DNA of 64,000 bases from Eucalyptus grandis (lineage: Eukaryota > Streptophyta > Magnoliopsida > Myrtales > Myrtaceae): NCBI RefSeq assembly GCF_016545825.1, contig NC_052614.1:41510072-41574071 (forward strand), read 5' to 3'. The notes beneath the pieces were generated by a model. It was not told the DNA's origin. It made no database searches and worked only from the letters and a program-made list of their open reading frames with translations. The stretch's first letter is position 1. Each line of letters starts with the position of its first letter. This document shows positions 32,128 through 43,652 of this stretch, piece by piece. A program made the position numbers and the translations under genes.

Positions 32128-35100
32128 TGTCACGACCCCAACTCTATTCCCAGGGTCATGAGCAGCAAGGATTATTTTCGTGACGTCCTAGGCACGTCGC
32201 CATCCCATTTCTCTTTATCTTTTCATTAAGCACATGTGGAAGCGTACATACAACACCCGGACAAAAACAAGCAGCTAGGAAAACAACCATTTACAAACAC
32301 ATAATTACATTAGCTACGTTTACAAGCCCTTCTATCACAGGCCGTTATATTTACAACTACCACATCTTCAAAGGGTTGGGGTAAACCTTGGCTCCTCTAG
32401 CAAGATTGCAACTCCCAAAATTGATGTGAGACTTCCATGCTTACAAGACTAAAAGGATGAGGGGTGAGTTTTGGGGAAACTCAATAAGTATAACCCACTA
32501 ATTTCCAAGTAGGAGGATGCCTTGCTCATCAACAGGCACATAACTTATCCAAAACATTAGTCGGTCTACCAATAGCAACACAAAGCTTTGTCTTGGATGA
32601 AACATGAGAAATTCTCAGTTAACAATATGCAAGCATAACTCGATATTGACCCACAACATGAGGAACTAAGCATAACCCAATAATCATCCACACCATGAGA
32701 AACTCATGCCTCACTAATGATATGCAGTATAATCAAAATCTATTTCATAAAAAGGAGAAACTAATGCACATGAGATTCATTTATTAACAGTCGAAATCCA
32801 TTTACTCTTCCGGAATCCACCAGGCATCCGAACTTAATCGGGCAACGTCCTCTAATCGAAGGGTGATGGCTAGAACTGTCACAACATCTCATCCTTCTGA
32901 TGAGGCATCCCGTTGGCGTGGGGGCATCTCGTTTTTATTAACGAGGCATCCCGTTGGTGAGAGGGCAACGTCGCCGAATCCATTGGTCGACGGCTAGAAA
33001 TTAGTCCATCGTGTGACCATGCATCAAGCATCACAATCCAATTCTTATCTTCGCTTTTAGTTCAAGGGCCTGAAGGTGTGCCATGCATAAGTGTGTGAAA
33101 TGACTTATTGAAACTGAGACAATAAGCATGCCGAGTACGAATCAAGGACCGTGACTTGATCCGACAGGTTTGAGCACTGATCTAGTACCCAACTTGGCTC
33201 AAGAATGATATACCTCGATATCGCACCAAGACCATGATAGGACTGGTCCATCGTGACGTGTTCACCAACCTAGTACCAAACTTGGCTCGGGAACAATACA
33301 CCTCAATACCACACCAAGACCATGAAAAGACTGGCCCATCGTGATATGTTCACCGACCTAGTTACCAAAGTTGGCTCGTGAATGATATGCCTCGATATCG
33401 CACCAAGACTAAGAAAGGACCAATTCTTCGTGATCCCATGTACGTCAAGGCCAACAAAACCCTTTTTCGGAGCTCGGGACGAGAACTAGAACATGCACTT
33501 GTGAAAATGGTTGGAAATAGTTTTGTAAGGAAATAGCAGGCTTTCACAAAAATGGTTTTTGAATAGAATAGGTTTGTATCAAAACAAAAACTAAAGTTTA
33601 TCAAATAAATACACAAACCAAGCTTCTTCCAAAGCAATTCAAGCTAAAACATGAGCTAAGCTCAACAAACAAGAACCGAACTTAATCAAGGAACAAAGTC
33701 ATAACCCAACCTCAAGCAGCAACAAGTCAATCAACTTTAGTCAAGAACTTGTCACACGCACGGCATAGCGTAACACAACGTCCTAGCCAAATATTAGTAA
33801 GTTCTACTTACCATACTTTAAGGAACTGCCTAGGTGATCGAGCAACGTGCAACCAAGCAAACGGGCAAAAGGGGCATGGTCACAAAAAAGAGAGAGAGGG
33901 TGACGGTGAGGGTGAGGTTGAGAGAGTGAAGAGGGAAGAGGGAGTGGTGTGGAAATGAGGGGAGGGAATGCCTTTTTTTATTTATTTATAGGCAAACCCC
34001 TCATGATGATTTTTCCAAATGGACTAATCATCTTCATGTAGGTGGACAATCTAGGCAAGTTAAAGAGATGGGTGGCAAGTCTAGTTCTTAGGGGCGACAC
34101 TTGCTCATCTTTCCATTGGTCTATCTAAGGGGTTGAGTCATCATGAAATAATTACATGTAATTATTATGGGGACACCTAAGCTAATGACTACGCCTCTCC
34201 CATTAATATTTGGATCTTGAGTAATCACCAGGCTAGATATCTTCATATTCCAAACTTGCTCTCCAAGTTTTTAGGTTAGAGACATTCTAGCCTATTCCTT
34301 TGAGGCACACCTCAACTTGGCATACTAGAGTCCAAAGATAATTGATGCATCCTTATCCTAAATTAAGAAGACTCTAGATTAGCCTTGCTCCTTATGTTGG
34401 ACGTGCAACCGTCTCCCCTTCCAAGTTGGGTGTATGGCCCTCTTATCTTCAGGTGAAAACAGTTTCGAGCAATTTTCAAAATAAGCATCAATACCTTATC
34501 AAATGGGCTTGGAAAATTATGAAATTTTAATATGTTTTAGATAAGACCCTAAATGAATTTTTTCATAGGGAAAGACAAGCCCAATTCGTTCTATGGAAAG
34601 AGCAGAAAATTACTAAATACAGCCCAAAAATTCGTCCGTCGAGCAGATTCAATGGTCGGAGAGAAACTCATTTCGAAATCCATATCTTCACAAAACTCTT
34701 TGAAATTTATATATGTTATAGAAATGATGTCCTTTAAAAATTTATGTAGGAAGCATGGTTAAATTTGAAAGGGAAGATTTTATAAAAATTCAAAAATGCA
34801 ACCTGATCACCGTTTTCACTACAAGGGACAGGTTCCAGACGGTGAATTATTGGGCCTTCATCCCTACCATTTCACCTAATAAACATATGAAATTTAAGTA
34901 TGTTTTAGATCAAGATGTTTAGAACAACTTTCATGAAGGAAGTTTCTTTAAATTCGCCCCATAAAAATCTGTGTAAAATTGGCAAACAACGGAGGTTCAG
35001 TAATTTCGAAAATCAAAGGTGGCAACCTTAGTCGGGAAAAAGAGGCGTCCCACTTGGTCAAGAAGCATTAATTGTTGGGCATCCTTATCTTTCAAGTTTC

Positions 35101-35962
35101 CAACTGGGTCCTAGGTTAACTTGGACACTTCATCCTCCTTCATTTAATGAAGAGATTCTAGAATTCTCTTTTACTTTATCCTTTCCTTCCTCAAGAAGGT
35201 GGGTTAGAGAATTCTATCGTCCAAGTTGATTCTGAGGCCGAGGAAGGGATCATTAGGTACATCTCGAAAACTAAATTACGTACACCTGAAGTTCAACTAT
35301 TATGTTCGATATTCGCCCAAACCATTCATTTGGACAGTCGGTCAGCCAATAGGATCAATTGTCCTTCGATCAGTTTGAGGTCAATCTAAGGCTACCCATG
35401 GCTTAGCACTAAGCCAAGGCACTCATGGACCTTAGAATTAGTGATAGACTAGTCGGGTCTATCCCTAGGCTCACTTCGATCGGCACTCGATCCACCAAGA
35501 GGGTTGATGGTCGGTTCGTTACTGATCCATGATCGAACATCACCAATTCGAGATTCCGCTCTGATCACTAAGAATTAAATAGAGAATGATGCATTCTTGG
35601 TCAGAAGGCGGTCGCATTTGAAGATCATTTGTGTATCGGTGCATAACCGGGTAGAATCACCCGCGACCATAAACTATGACCGGTTGGATCGGCCCATGAC
35701 CATCTACTGATCCAAAATCATCCCATGACCAATTCTCATGATCAAAAAGTCATCTTATGAGCTGGTGATCCTATCCCATCGGTGTGGTTGGTAGAAAATT
35801 CGGGCCGACACCTCGGCCAATTTGTGACCGGTTAGTCGGTTGGTCGGACCGATTCGTGATTCCTTGCCGATCAAACCGATCAATCCATGGCCAATGGCCC
35901 ATGGTCAATCCTTTTAGGACTTTATGACCAATCCTTATGGGGCCATAATTGAGGATGTTACA
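32128..35962 (-). mobile_element. Gypsy-type solo LTR (family 3), 3.8 kb
   Basis: On the minus strand it starts TGTAACATCC (35962 leftward) and ends GGGGTCGTGACA at 32128, the same terminal style as the chromovirus LTRs. GATAA precedes and AATAA follows (4 of 5 identical), a probable target duplication. No primer site, polypurine tract or coding domain is seen within it, and no partner LTR is in the window. Contents include an 88-bp tandem array and CGGTTGGTCGG/GGTCGATC-rich sequence. The unusual size is a caution: two abutting elements cannot be excluded. Confidence 0.7.
33182..33440. repeat. 88-bp tandem repeat inside solo LTR family 3
   Basis: CTAGTACC-AACTTGGCTC starts at 33182, 33270 and (as CTAGTTACC) 33358, exactly 88 bp apart. 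Each unit also has CACACCAAGAC or CGCACCAAGAC and ATCGTGA. Nearly three diverged copies. Confidence 0.85.
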
Positions 35963-35967
35963 AATAA

Positions 35968-37132
35968 AGTCTCATACAAGTCCTTGAAACTGTTTTTGAA
36001 ACATTTTGAAGGCAAGGCATAAAAGCTCAATCCCGAGGGAGTTTTTTTTTTATTTATATAAAAAAGAACGATTATTTTTATGAAATCAAATTTCATTACA
36101 TCAGAAATGTGAGTTGTATGATTTACAAAAACATCTTCGGGCTCACAATCAAGACCCAAAATAGAAAACATGACTCTTAACAAGCATGAAGACAATGGTA
36201 ATATACAAGAAGATCTTGCATAGATGAGTGTAAAAATCAATTATCGTCCTAGCTTGAAAGTCCACTTATTTGTATGGACAAGCAAGAAAATGTCAAAGGA
36301 TGGCTGTTATTCGCATCTTGCAAGAAGAAGACAATGTCAATATGTGAATGAGAAAATGATCTATCAATGGAGTTGCCTCTTACAATGAAATCGAGACGAC
36401 GGTACATGCCCCATAGTCCCTATTACGGGATTTTGGTATTTGGCCAAGATTTTATCGTATGAGAAGGCATCATTAAAAGATCAATATATGGCCATTAATG
36501 AAATGTCCACTTCATTCTGAAATTTTCATATGCACAAAGTGACATTAATTTTTGAAAGATTGATTTATGATTTTACTACTGCAAAAATAAGGTGATTTAT
36601 TCCGAGAAATCTATACACATAATGTGATTTGATTTTCAATCCCAAAATGTAAGAATGAAAGAATTTGATTAAAAATGCAATTTCAATTTTTGTGCCCCTA
36701 TATATAATCTCGACTTGGAATTTTTTTTGTTTTTCCTTCCCATAAGTGAAAATTTAAACAAAACCATGTGTTCAACGGGGCCAAATCAAAGGTGTCTAGA
36801 ACTTGCACTCAATGTTCACTTATCAAGAGTGATTGCCAATTTTATTTTATTTTTATTACAAAGGACATTTGATTGGTCTCTGCGAATTTCTAAGTGTAAG
36901 TTCAATAAAAAATGAGCAAATAGAAAGGAAAATGATACTTACAACAGGTGGTGACTTTTGTCTCTGTTTTTTTTCTTAATTACATAGACATGCATATGGG
37001 ATGTGGTTCGATTTCTAATCTATACAACTCAAAATGGAGCCACAGGATTATTGACCGTGATTAAGTCGGGGTTCCTATGACTCTGGCTTCGTCACATAGT
37101 CGACTTGCGTCACGTGATTGCCAACTAGGGTG
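35968..37132. other. Unassigned sequence between solo LTR and chromovirus
   Basis: AT-rich with short frames only (101 codons minus at 35935-36240, 66 codons plus at 36715-36915), none recognised. No transposon ends identified. Confidence 0.4.
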
Positions 37133-38339
37133 GTAACTGTAACATCCAGATTCTCGGGTTCTTATTTCGACTGGATAAATAGGGCCGTTTTCGTTCAATT
37201 GAAACCATGGATTGTGAAATTGGGATGCATGTGGGCTATATTGGTAACAAAAAATACCAATTGGAATGACGAGGCGTTGAATGAAATTATGGGAGTCAAT
37301 TTGATTTATTTCAAGAGGAATTAAGGCCCAATTGGAAAGAAAACCTAGCAAAATTCGTATGCCACACTTACCCCCATATTTTGGCCTACCTAAATGCTTC
37401 TAGAAGGGCAAAGTTGTCAAGAAATGGTGGGTGGAAGGTGACATCACATGATGTCATGGTGGCCCATGTGTGATGACCTAAGAGAGAGAGTTTGTGAGAG
37501 GAAGAGGGGAAATTGAATTTTTCTTCCTCCTCTCTCTCCTCCGTCGACGGATCCTCCCCCATCTTCTCCTTTTTCTTCAAAAACTCCATGGGAGCCGAAG
37601 ACCACCGAAGACCGAGCTGTCGTCGCCGCTTCTCGCCGCCGTCGTCGCATGCCCGCAAGCCACCGGAGTTGCTCGCGCGCACCCAAGCTCGTCGTCGAGC
37701 TGCCGTCCGCACGCCTCCGCCCCTCTCCCTCCTCTGGTTCGAACGAAGTAGAAACAGGGACTGCAGCCATGTCGCCCGAAGCCGAAGCCGCCATCACTGT
37801 CGCGCTGGAGCTGCTGTCGCCACCGTTGAGGATCGCCCGCACGCCCTCCGCCCTCTCTCTCTTTCGTCAAGCTCTATCCTCCATCTCCGGTTGCTGCTTG
37901 ACAAAACCCAGCAAGTTAGAGAAGCCGCACATCGCCTAGAGTCGCCTTTCGTCGACATCATCGCTCACCGAAAGCCGGAGCTGCCGTCGCTGCTCCGCCC
38001 CACTAGCGCCTCACCGCACGCAACACCGCCTTCAACTGCGTCATCCCTAGCTTGGCCGACGTCCCCGAGCCGCTGTCCGGCTCGTGCAAGAGCTGCAGGA
38101 GCTTCCTCCGACCACCTCCGGCCACCGTGAAGCCCCGCCTAGGTTTAGTTCGGCCCCTCCGTCCATTTCCGACCCAACCTAGCTCCGGATTTGCCCTCCT
38201 TCGCCCCCAACCAGCAGCGCACAGAGAAGAAGAGAATGGGTATGGCAGCCCCTTCGTGGCCGTTTTGGCCGCCTTCCTCGAGCCGGATGCTCGGCCCGCT
38301 TTGAGGAAAGTCGATCCTCGCATCGAGCCCGTCGTTTTG

Positions 38340-38356
38340 AGTGAGTTTTACTCACT
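38340..38356 (+). other. AGTGAGT-N3-ACTCACT inverted repeat, 5' LTR
   Basis: A 7-bp perfect stem with loop TTT at the exact end of the GC-rich block. GTGAGT at 38341-38346 fits a plant splice donor. The same stem at the same place occurs in the solo LTR (12006-12022), although that LTR otherwise differs widely. Confidence 0.65.
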
Positions 38357-39411
38357 AATGCCTTCTTAGTGCACTAATTATACTCAAAGGTTGATTAGTG
38401 TTAATTAAGTGTAATTAGGTTGTTAGATTAGAATTGATTAGTGATTATTAGTTAATTGCTTTGCATATTAGTTGTGTGATTAGTGTAATTAGATAGAGAA
38501 TTGCATGTAGTATTTATTGGATGCTTCTTGGGATTTTTCCCGTCCCTTATCGGGTGTTAATTAGGCGATTCGGGCCTAATTGGAATGTTTAGGAATTAAA
38601 TATTAATTTTTGAAATTAATTATTTAAATTATTTATTTTCTGGAAATTCAACTGGGATGGTCAGTGACCGGGATTTTATGCTGATGATCGTGGTGCAGTC
38701 CGTTTATTTAATTGAGCTTTATATTGTACTAAATTGAATTTATTGTGTTTATTTATTTAATTTTCGAAATTAATTATTTAATTATTTATTTTCCGGAAAT
38801 TCAACTAGGATGGCCAATGACCAGAATTTCATGCTGATTGTCATGGAGCGATCAGTTTATTTATTTGAGCTTTAATTTGTGTCGAAATGATTTAATGGTG
38901 CATTTTTTAGTTATGTTATTAAATAATGAAATTTTGGCCTTGTGATTGAGAATTGGTCGGGTATCGGTTGTTAGTATTGAAAGTGAGTTGGTAAATCACA
39001 CGGAGAATGCACGTGGCTCGGAGACTCGGTATGTCTTCTGGAGAATGCACGTGGCTCGGTGACATAGTATGGCATTGTTGAGAGGGTCGGGTGGGACCGT
39101 AAAGCCACTAGATCTCGAGAGGGTCGGGTGGGACCGTAAAGCCACTAAATCTAAGGAATTGCTTGGTATGGGATGAATGACCTAGAAATGATTCGACTGG
39201 CTTGTAATCGACTAGGTCAATTGATCGATGATTCGATCTGAGAGTGTCTTGATGTGATTTATTGCCTTGGTTTGATGTTGTGAATTGAATGATTCAAGGG
39301 AGATAATCATGAGTGGTCTTCCTGATGTGACATTGACTAAGTTGATTAGATCGATGCTTCGATCTGTGATGTGATTGCTTGTGTACCTATTCGATTTGTG
39401 CTAATATGCAG

Positions 39412-39672
39412 GTGGAATCTGAGGCTAAGGTAAGTCCTCTGACTCATGTTGTGCGTAGGCAGCCCTAAGATGTATTAGCTTACTAATCGGGTCTTAGGAG
39501 GTAGAACTTGCTGAGACGTTGTCTCAGTGGTTATTGAATAACCATTTCAGGACCTGGATGAGGAGCCTAAGGAGCATGAATTTGACGAGGAGATCCTTGT
39601 TGAGGAACCCGAAGAGGAGTACGTGGAGGAGGACCCCGAGTATGACATCGAGTACGACCCGGATGAGGGACC
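39412..39672 (+). pseudogene. Possible spliced acidic ORF in the 5' LTR
   Basis: ATATGCAG (39404-39411) precedes six codons VESEAK (39412-39429), followed directly by GTAAGT (39430-39435). CATTTCAG ends at 39550. Joined in phase, the next exon (39551-39672) reads DLDEEPKEHEFDEEILVEEP then EEEYVEEDPEYDIEYDPDE, with 58% acidic residues or more. At its end this copy has a one-base difference that runs past the stop seen in the 3' LTR. Both splice sites are good matches, and phase is kept across them. The upstream exon and start are not identified, and the function is unknown. Confidence 0.5.
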
Positions 39673-39986
39673 GAGATCCCATCTGTCTTGTCGACCCTTG
39701 TTTGCATGTGAATAGATGTTAGACCAAAGTTGCGTATACATAGTATTGTAGAATACTATGAGATACATGTAAAAAGATGTAGTTGTGAATTTTCAGTAAG
39801 GAAAATATATGGCCTGCTTTTCTATCCCATTGCTTTATTATATGGGGAATTATAACTGCTTCCGCATGTGCATATACAAATGAAAGGGTCAGCGATACAT
39901 AGTCCTGGGATATCGCATTTTAAAATCGACCAAAAGTAAGGGATGTGTGCATGCCTGAGGGTCGGGGCGTGACATCCCCTTTTTTT

Positions 39987-39998
39987 TGGTATCAGAGC
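39987..39998 (+). promoter_or_regulatory. Primer-binding site of the chromovirus
   Basis: TGGTATCAGAGC, a perfect complement of initiator tRNA-Met, 12 bases after the 5' LTR (the spacer TCCCCTTTTTTT is a little long). Confidence 0.93.
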
Positions 39999-40299
39999 AA
40001 TGGTTAGGTATTGGAGTGATAAGGTGCGATGACCTATGGGATAGTAGTATGAAAGGCCTTTAAATTCATGACTGGTGCATATCTTTGATAGCTGATTGGT
40101 AGAATTGTTTGTCGAGTGTGAATTGCTTGCTTTTAATTATTGTGGATTCGGAAGGCAGAGTGTTGACTCTGGCCAGCTTAAGTGTAAGAGTGCCACCACA
40201 AGTTGGTACTAGTGTAGCAGCATTAATTGATCCTAAGTCCGATAAGATTGATTTGATGCAAGTGTTTCTTGGGATCTGGATGAGCCAGTAAGATCAGAA

Positions 40300-40660
40300 T
40301 CAAGTTGTTGTTGTTGCTACCTTTGTTGAGGTCCAATCTGGAAGGATGATCAGGGAATATATTTCGATATCTGAGTCAAGATTCAGTGCAAGCAGACTGG
40401 GAATTCGGTTAGGGGAAAAGACTGATGTTGAGGGAAGAGTATTTTGTTCCACCCAATAGGAAGGGTGGCATAGGCAAGTCAGCCTTCAGATTAATGGAAC
40501 ATGTTGTTCTATGGAAGATGGTATGAATTAGTCTCGTGTATTTTGAGGACAGGAAATTATGGTAAGTGTCGCCAGTACGGGCAGTGATTTATGGTGTATC
40601 CGCATAAGAAGATGGAATCTTGACAACAGTTACTACTGTCACTGTTGGTAGAACAGTTCA
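40300..40660 (+). pseudogene. Gag relic of the chromovirus
   Basis: No frame is open. Around 40555-40605, GKCRQYGQ followed by a stop and FMVYPH resembles the CxxCG-x-GH-x4-C zinc knuckle with Cys and His positions lost. Position after the primer site supports gag; the rest is not readable. Confidence 0.4.
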
Positions 40661-41399
40661 GGAGAAGTGCGCCATAGAACGCACTGTGGAATTTCTGGGA
40701 TAGGTCTCTGGTATAAGGAATAGTGCATCCTAACACTTGACAAGAGGTAGAAGACTCACCAGATAGGTGTCGAAATTGTGGAAGAAAACCTGGATGAATT
40801 TAGTATCCAGGTATGATGAGAAGATCAAAAATGGAACCGACTGGCATTAGATCCAGGTATGAGGAAGAATGTTTTGGGAAAATTCTATCAGAGTATCGTA
40901 GCAGAGTTTTGATGAAGTTTGGGGAACTTCAGTTTATTGAAATAAGTGGAAGAAAGGGGAATCACTAGTTATTGTTGTTTGAATTGATAGAACCGAAGGT
41001 ACGGATGTGAAGATTGATGAATGAGGAATTCATACATATTAGTGCATCGCTTTAAGGGACATCAGTTTTGTGGAAAGAGAAATGAAAATGGTTCATTGCA
41101 ATCATGCATCAACCATTGTCAACTTAATTGGGTGACTTGTTATAAAGAGTGTTGATGTCTTCAAGGATCGACTTGAAGACAAGTTATCGTCAGTTGAGAA
41201 CCAAAAAGGAGGTTATACTGAAGACAACACTTCGCACTTGATTTAGCCTTGTGAGAATAATGTAAAGCCATTTGATTTGACGAACGCTTCAACCGCTGTC
41301 ATAAATTTGACAAACCGAGTGTTCAAAGAATATCTAGATCAATGGTGATCGTGTGATGTAGCGACGTTCTAAAGTGTTCATTAAGTGATGAGGATCACG

Positions 41400-41930
41400 A
41401 GAGCCCTTAAGAATGGTCATGTGATTACAGGTTAAGGAATCTTCATGGACCCAGCCAAGATTGAATCAGTTGTTTAAGGACCGAGACCGACATCAATGTC
41501 AGAGATCAGAAGCTATGGGGATTGGACAGATTACTACAAAAGGTTTGTGAAAGAATTTTCAGCATCAGCATCATTGTGAGGTTGACCTCTTAAGAAAGAA
41601 GAGAAATTCATTAGCATAGACAAGTACGAGGATAGTTTCCAAAGCTTAAGTAAGAACTAACTATCATACTTGTGCTAAACTTTTCATTTGGCTCTGGAAA
41701 GCACGGAATCTTTAGTGATGTGTCTTGCAGAGGACGGGGTACGTATTGATGCAACATGAGAAGATTGTTGCATAACCATTCCGCCAGTTGAGACCTAATA
41801 AGTGGGATATGAAATGGTGTCGTGAATCGGAATTTTGGCATGACTATAATAGTGATATCGGGTATCACCTTAGAGAAACAAAATGATTCATTGATGTGTT
41901 GAGCCAAGAGCCTTCAATTGTGTATAGGCT
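41400..41930 (+). pseudogene. RT/RNase H relic of the chromovirus
   Basis: Scraps in shifting frames match the end of gypsy RT and the start of RNase H: a GIFMDPAKIES-like segment (about 41440), DRPTSMSEI and YYKRFVKEFSA-like pieces (about 41485-41560), EEKFI (about 41600), GYVLMQHEKIVA and PFRQLRPNKWD (about 41730-41810). Many stops and indels. The first half of RT is not recognisable in 40660-41400. Confidence 0.6.
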
Positions 41931-42099
41931 GGTTAAAGTATAGACTTTACTTAAAAAGAGTTCGAAATTTGGTTTTCAAATTTGAGGTAGGCTACCTTTT
42001 GAATTTTATAGCCGCCCTCAAAATTGAACCATACGTTCTAGTTAGAATCAAGCATTTAGTTGATAGACAAAGATGTTCAGAAGATCTTATAAGAGGATA

Positions 42100-42537
42100 C
42101 TGGTAAGAAAGAATCTGACTTTAAGATTTATGAGAATGGAAAGTTCAGGTTCCATGAGTGATTGAATACAGTTGACAGTGTAGCACTCGGGGAAAAGATC
42201 TTGTCGGAAGTTCACTATAGTATTGCAGTTTTGACCAGATGGTGCAAGTAAGTCAGAATCGACATCAGCTAGATTAGTAGACTGATATGAAGATAGATAC
42301 CGCTGAGCAGGTTGCAAGTGTTAGAGGTGTCAATAAATGGAAGCTCGGTAATGCGAACCGGGAGAATTTTTACCATCACTTGAGAGTCCCAAGTGGGAAT
42401 GGAAATATATCACAATGGAACATTGTGATAGGCTTACTAAAAATTCATGGCATTACTGATACCATTTGAGGATAATAGTCGATCGATAGATGGAGTTGGT
42501 CCACTTTGGTACAGTACAATAGATCTTGTTTTGAGTG
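42100..42537 (+). pseudogene. Integrase N-terminal relic of the chromovirus
   Basis: FKIYENGKFRFHE followed after a stop by ALGEKILSEVHYS resembles the stretch before and within the gypsy integrase zinc-binding domain. The DDE core does not follow; instead an LTR fragment begins at 42538. Confidence 0.5.
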
Positions 42538-43085
42538 TGTAACATCCAGATTTCGGGCTCTGATTTCGATTAGATAAATTGGGCATTTCATCGACGCGAT
42601 TACAGTGTTTTTCTCTGAGTTGGCCACTCATGAGATAACTAGACTAGTTGGGTGAGTTATTAAGGACCTTAAGGCAAATAGACTTGAGAATTCGACCATG
42701 GATCGATTTCTTGACCGTGCTCATCTTTAGAGATCATCACGGCACAGTATAAAACCCGATTTGAAATCAAAGATAGATCGGTTCGACTAAGATGAATGAC
42801 CGATCGTGGGTGACTCCACTAAATTGGAAAATTCTCATCGACCGACACTAATTTGATGTTTCTATCGTTTTGGCGCCCTGTGTCCGTATTTGAATCTTTG
42901 AGATTTTCGCGACAATCGAGAGTCGCCGATGTGTCGAGTGGGTTCATTGTGGCTCGAAGAAAATCGACCATGGGTCATTTGTCCTAAAAAGCTTTGAACA
43001 CTACCCAGTAGCCTAGGTCACACTAAAAGCGTGTCGGAGTGAAATTAACCGCCAATCTAAGTTCGATTTCAGAAATTAATGATTC
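42538..43085 (+). mobile_element. Truncated chromovirus LTR fragment inside the internal domain
   Basis: It starts TGTAACATCC and aligns over about 550 bp with the beginning of the solo LTR at 10517 (shared GGGCATTTCATCGACGCG, GATAACTAGACTA, CTTGACCGT-CTCATCTTTAG, CCTAGGTCAC). It ends abruptly near 43085 without an LTR 3' end. It sits where the integrase core should be, so insertion followed by deletion, or template-switch recombination, replaced that domain. Confidence 0.75.
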
Positions 43086-43489
43086 TATCTTATCAAAGTG
43101 GGTATACTGAAGTGTGTGTGCATCAGATAATTTGCCGGCATGGAGTGCCGGGGATGGATTATATTTCGAATCTAAATTAGAGATTATAAATTTGGCAAAG
43201 TTTTCAGAGGGTTCTTTCTTAAGCAGTGTGTAGTAGAAGGTACAGAATTTCAGTGGCGAAAAGAAAGTGAAGAAAGATTACAGGCCAGAGTCAGCTCAGT
43301 AATCAGTATTTGCAATTGTCGGATGAGTGTCAGAGTAAAGATTGCTCAGAATTGTCAGAAATTTTGAATTGTTGAGGTTCGAAGGTTTATTAGGGAGTCG
43401 AGAAAAAGAGATCAGATGTGGATGACAGAATGTCTTATGTGAGAAGCTCAGTTCAGTTGTTGGTTCAGAAGGAGCAGAGTTTGTATACC

Positions 43490-43652
43490 AAGATGATCTC
43501 CTTAGTCAAAATGGTCACACAACACCATGAGACCGAAGGATTAGCGTGGGAAAAAAATGAGACTCAATGAAACGACAATACCCTCACCTTTCGTTTAAGG
43601 ATTGGAAAAGGTTTAAATTTCGAGGACGAAATTTTTATAAGAGGGCAAGAGT
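43490..43652 (+). pseudogene. Integrase C-terminal relic and polypurine tract
   Basis: VKMVTQHHETEGLAWEKNE (about 43508-43562) and QYPHLSF (about 43570) correspond to the chromodomain-adjacent end of plant chromovirus integrase (V-W-x-H-x-EEATWE, QYPHLF). It is followed by the usual TTTCGAGGACGAAATTTTTA and a purine tract AAGAGGGCAAGAG (43639-43651) just before the 3' LTR. Confidence 0.75.

Larger units (their letters stand above)
37138..39974 (+). mobile_element. 5' LTR of the chromovirus
   Basis: 2,837 bp, TGTAACATCC...GGGGCGTGACA. Layout: AT-rich start, then a pyrimidine-rich and GC-rich block with high CpG (about 37480-38340) in which long frames occur on several phases and strands (for example 205 codons at 37513-38130). 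Then come a hairpin with a donor-like site, AT-rich sequence, short tandem repeats (GAGAATGCACGTGGCTCGG and a 37-bp unit twice from 39080), an acidic reading frame and the tail. The GC block is read as transcribed leader rather than protein, because the frames are not kept between the two LTRs. Confidence 0.93.

Noticed and set aside
37513..38130. 205-codon plus frame in the chromovirus 5' LTR
   Set aside because: Ser/Pro/Arg-rich, overlapped by equally long frames on the other strand. The frame is not kept between the two LTRs, so it is more likely leader RNA than protein.
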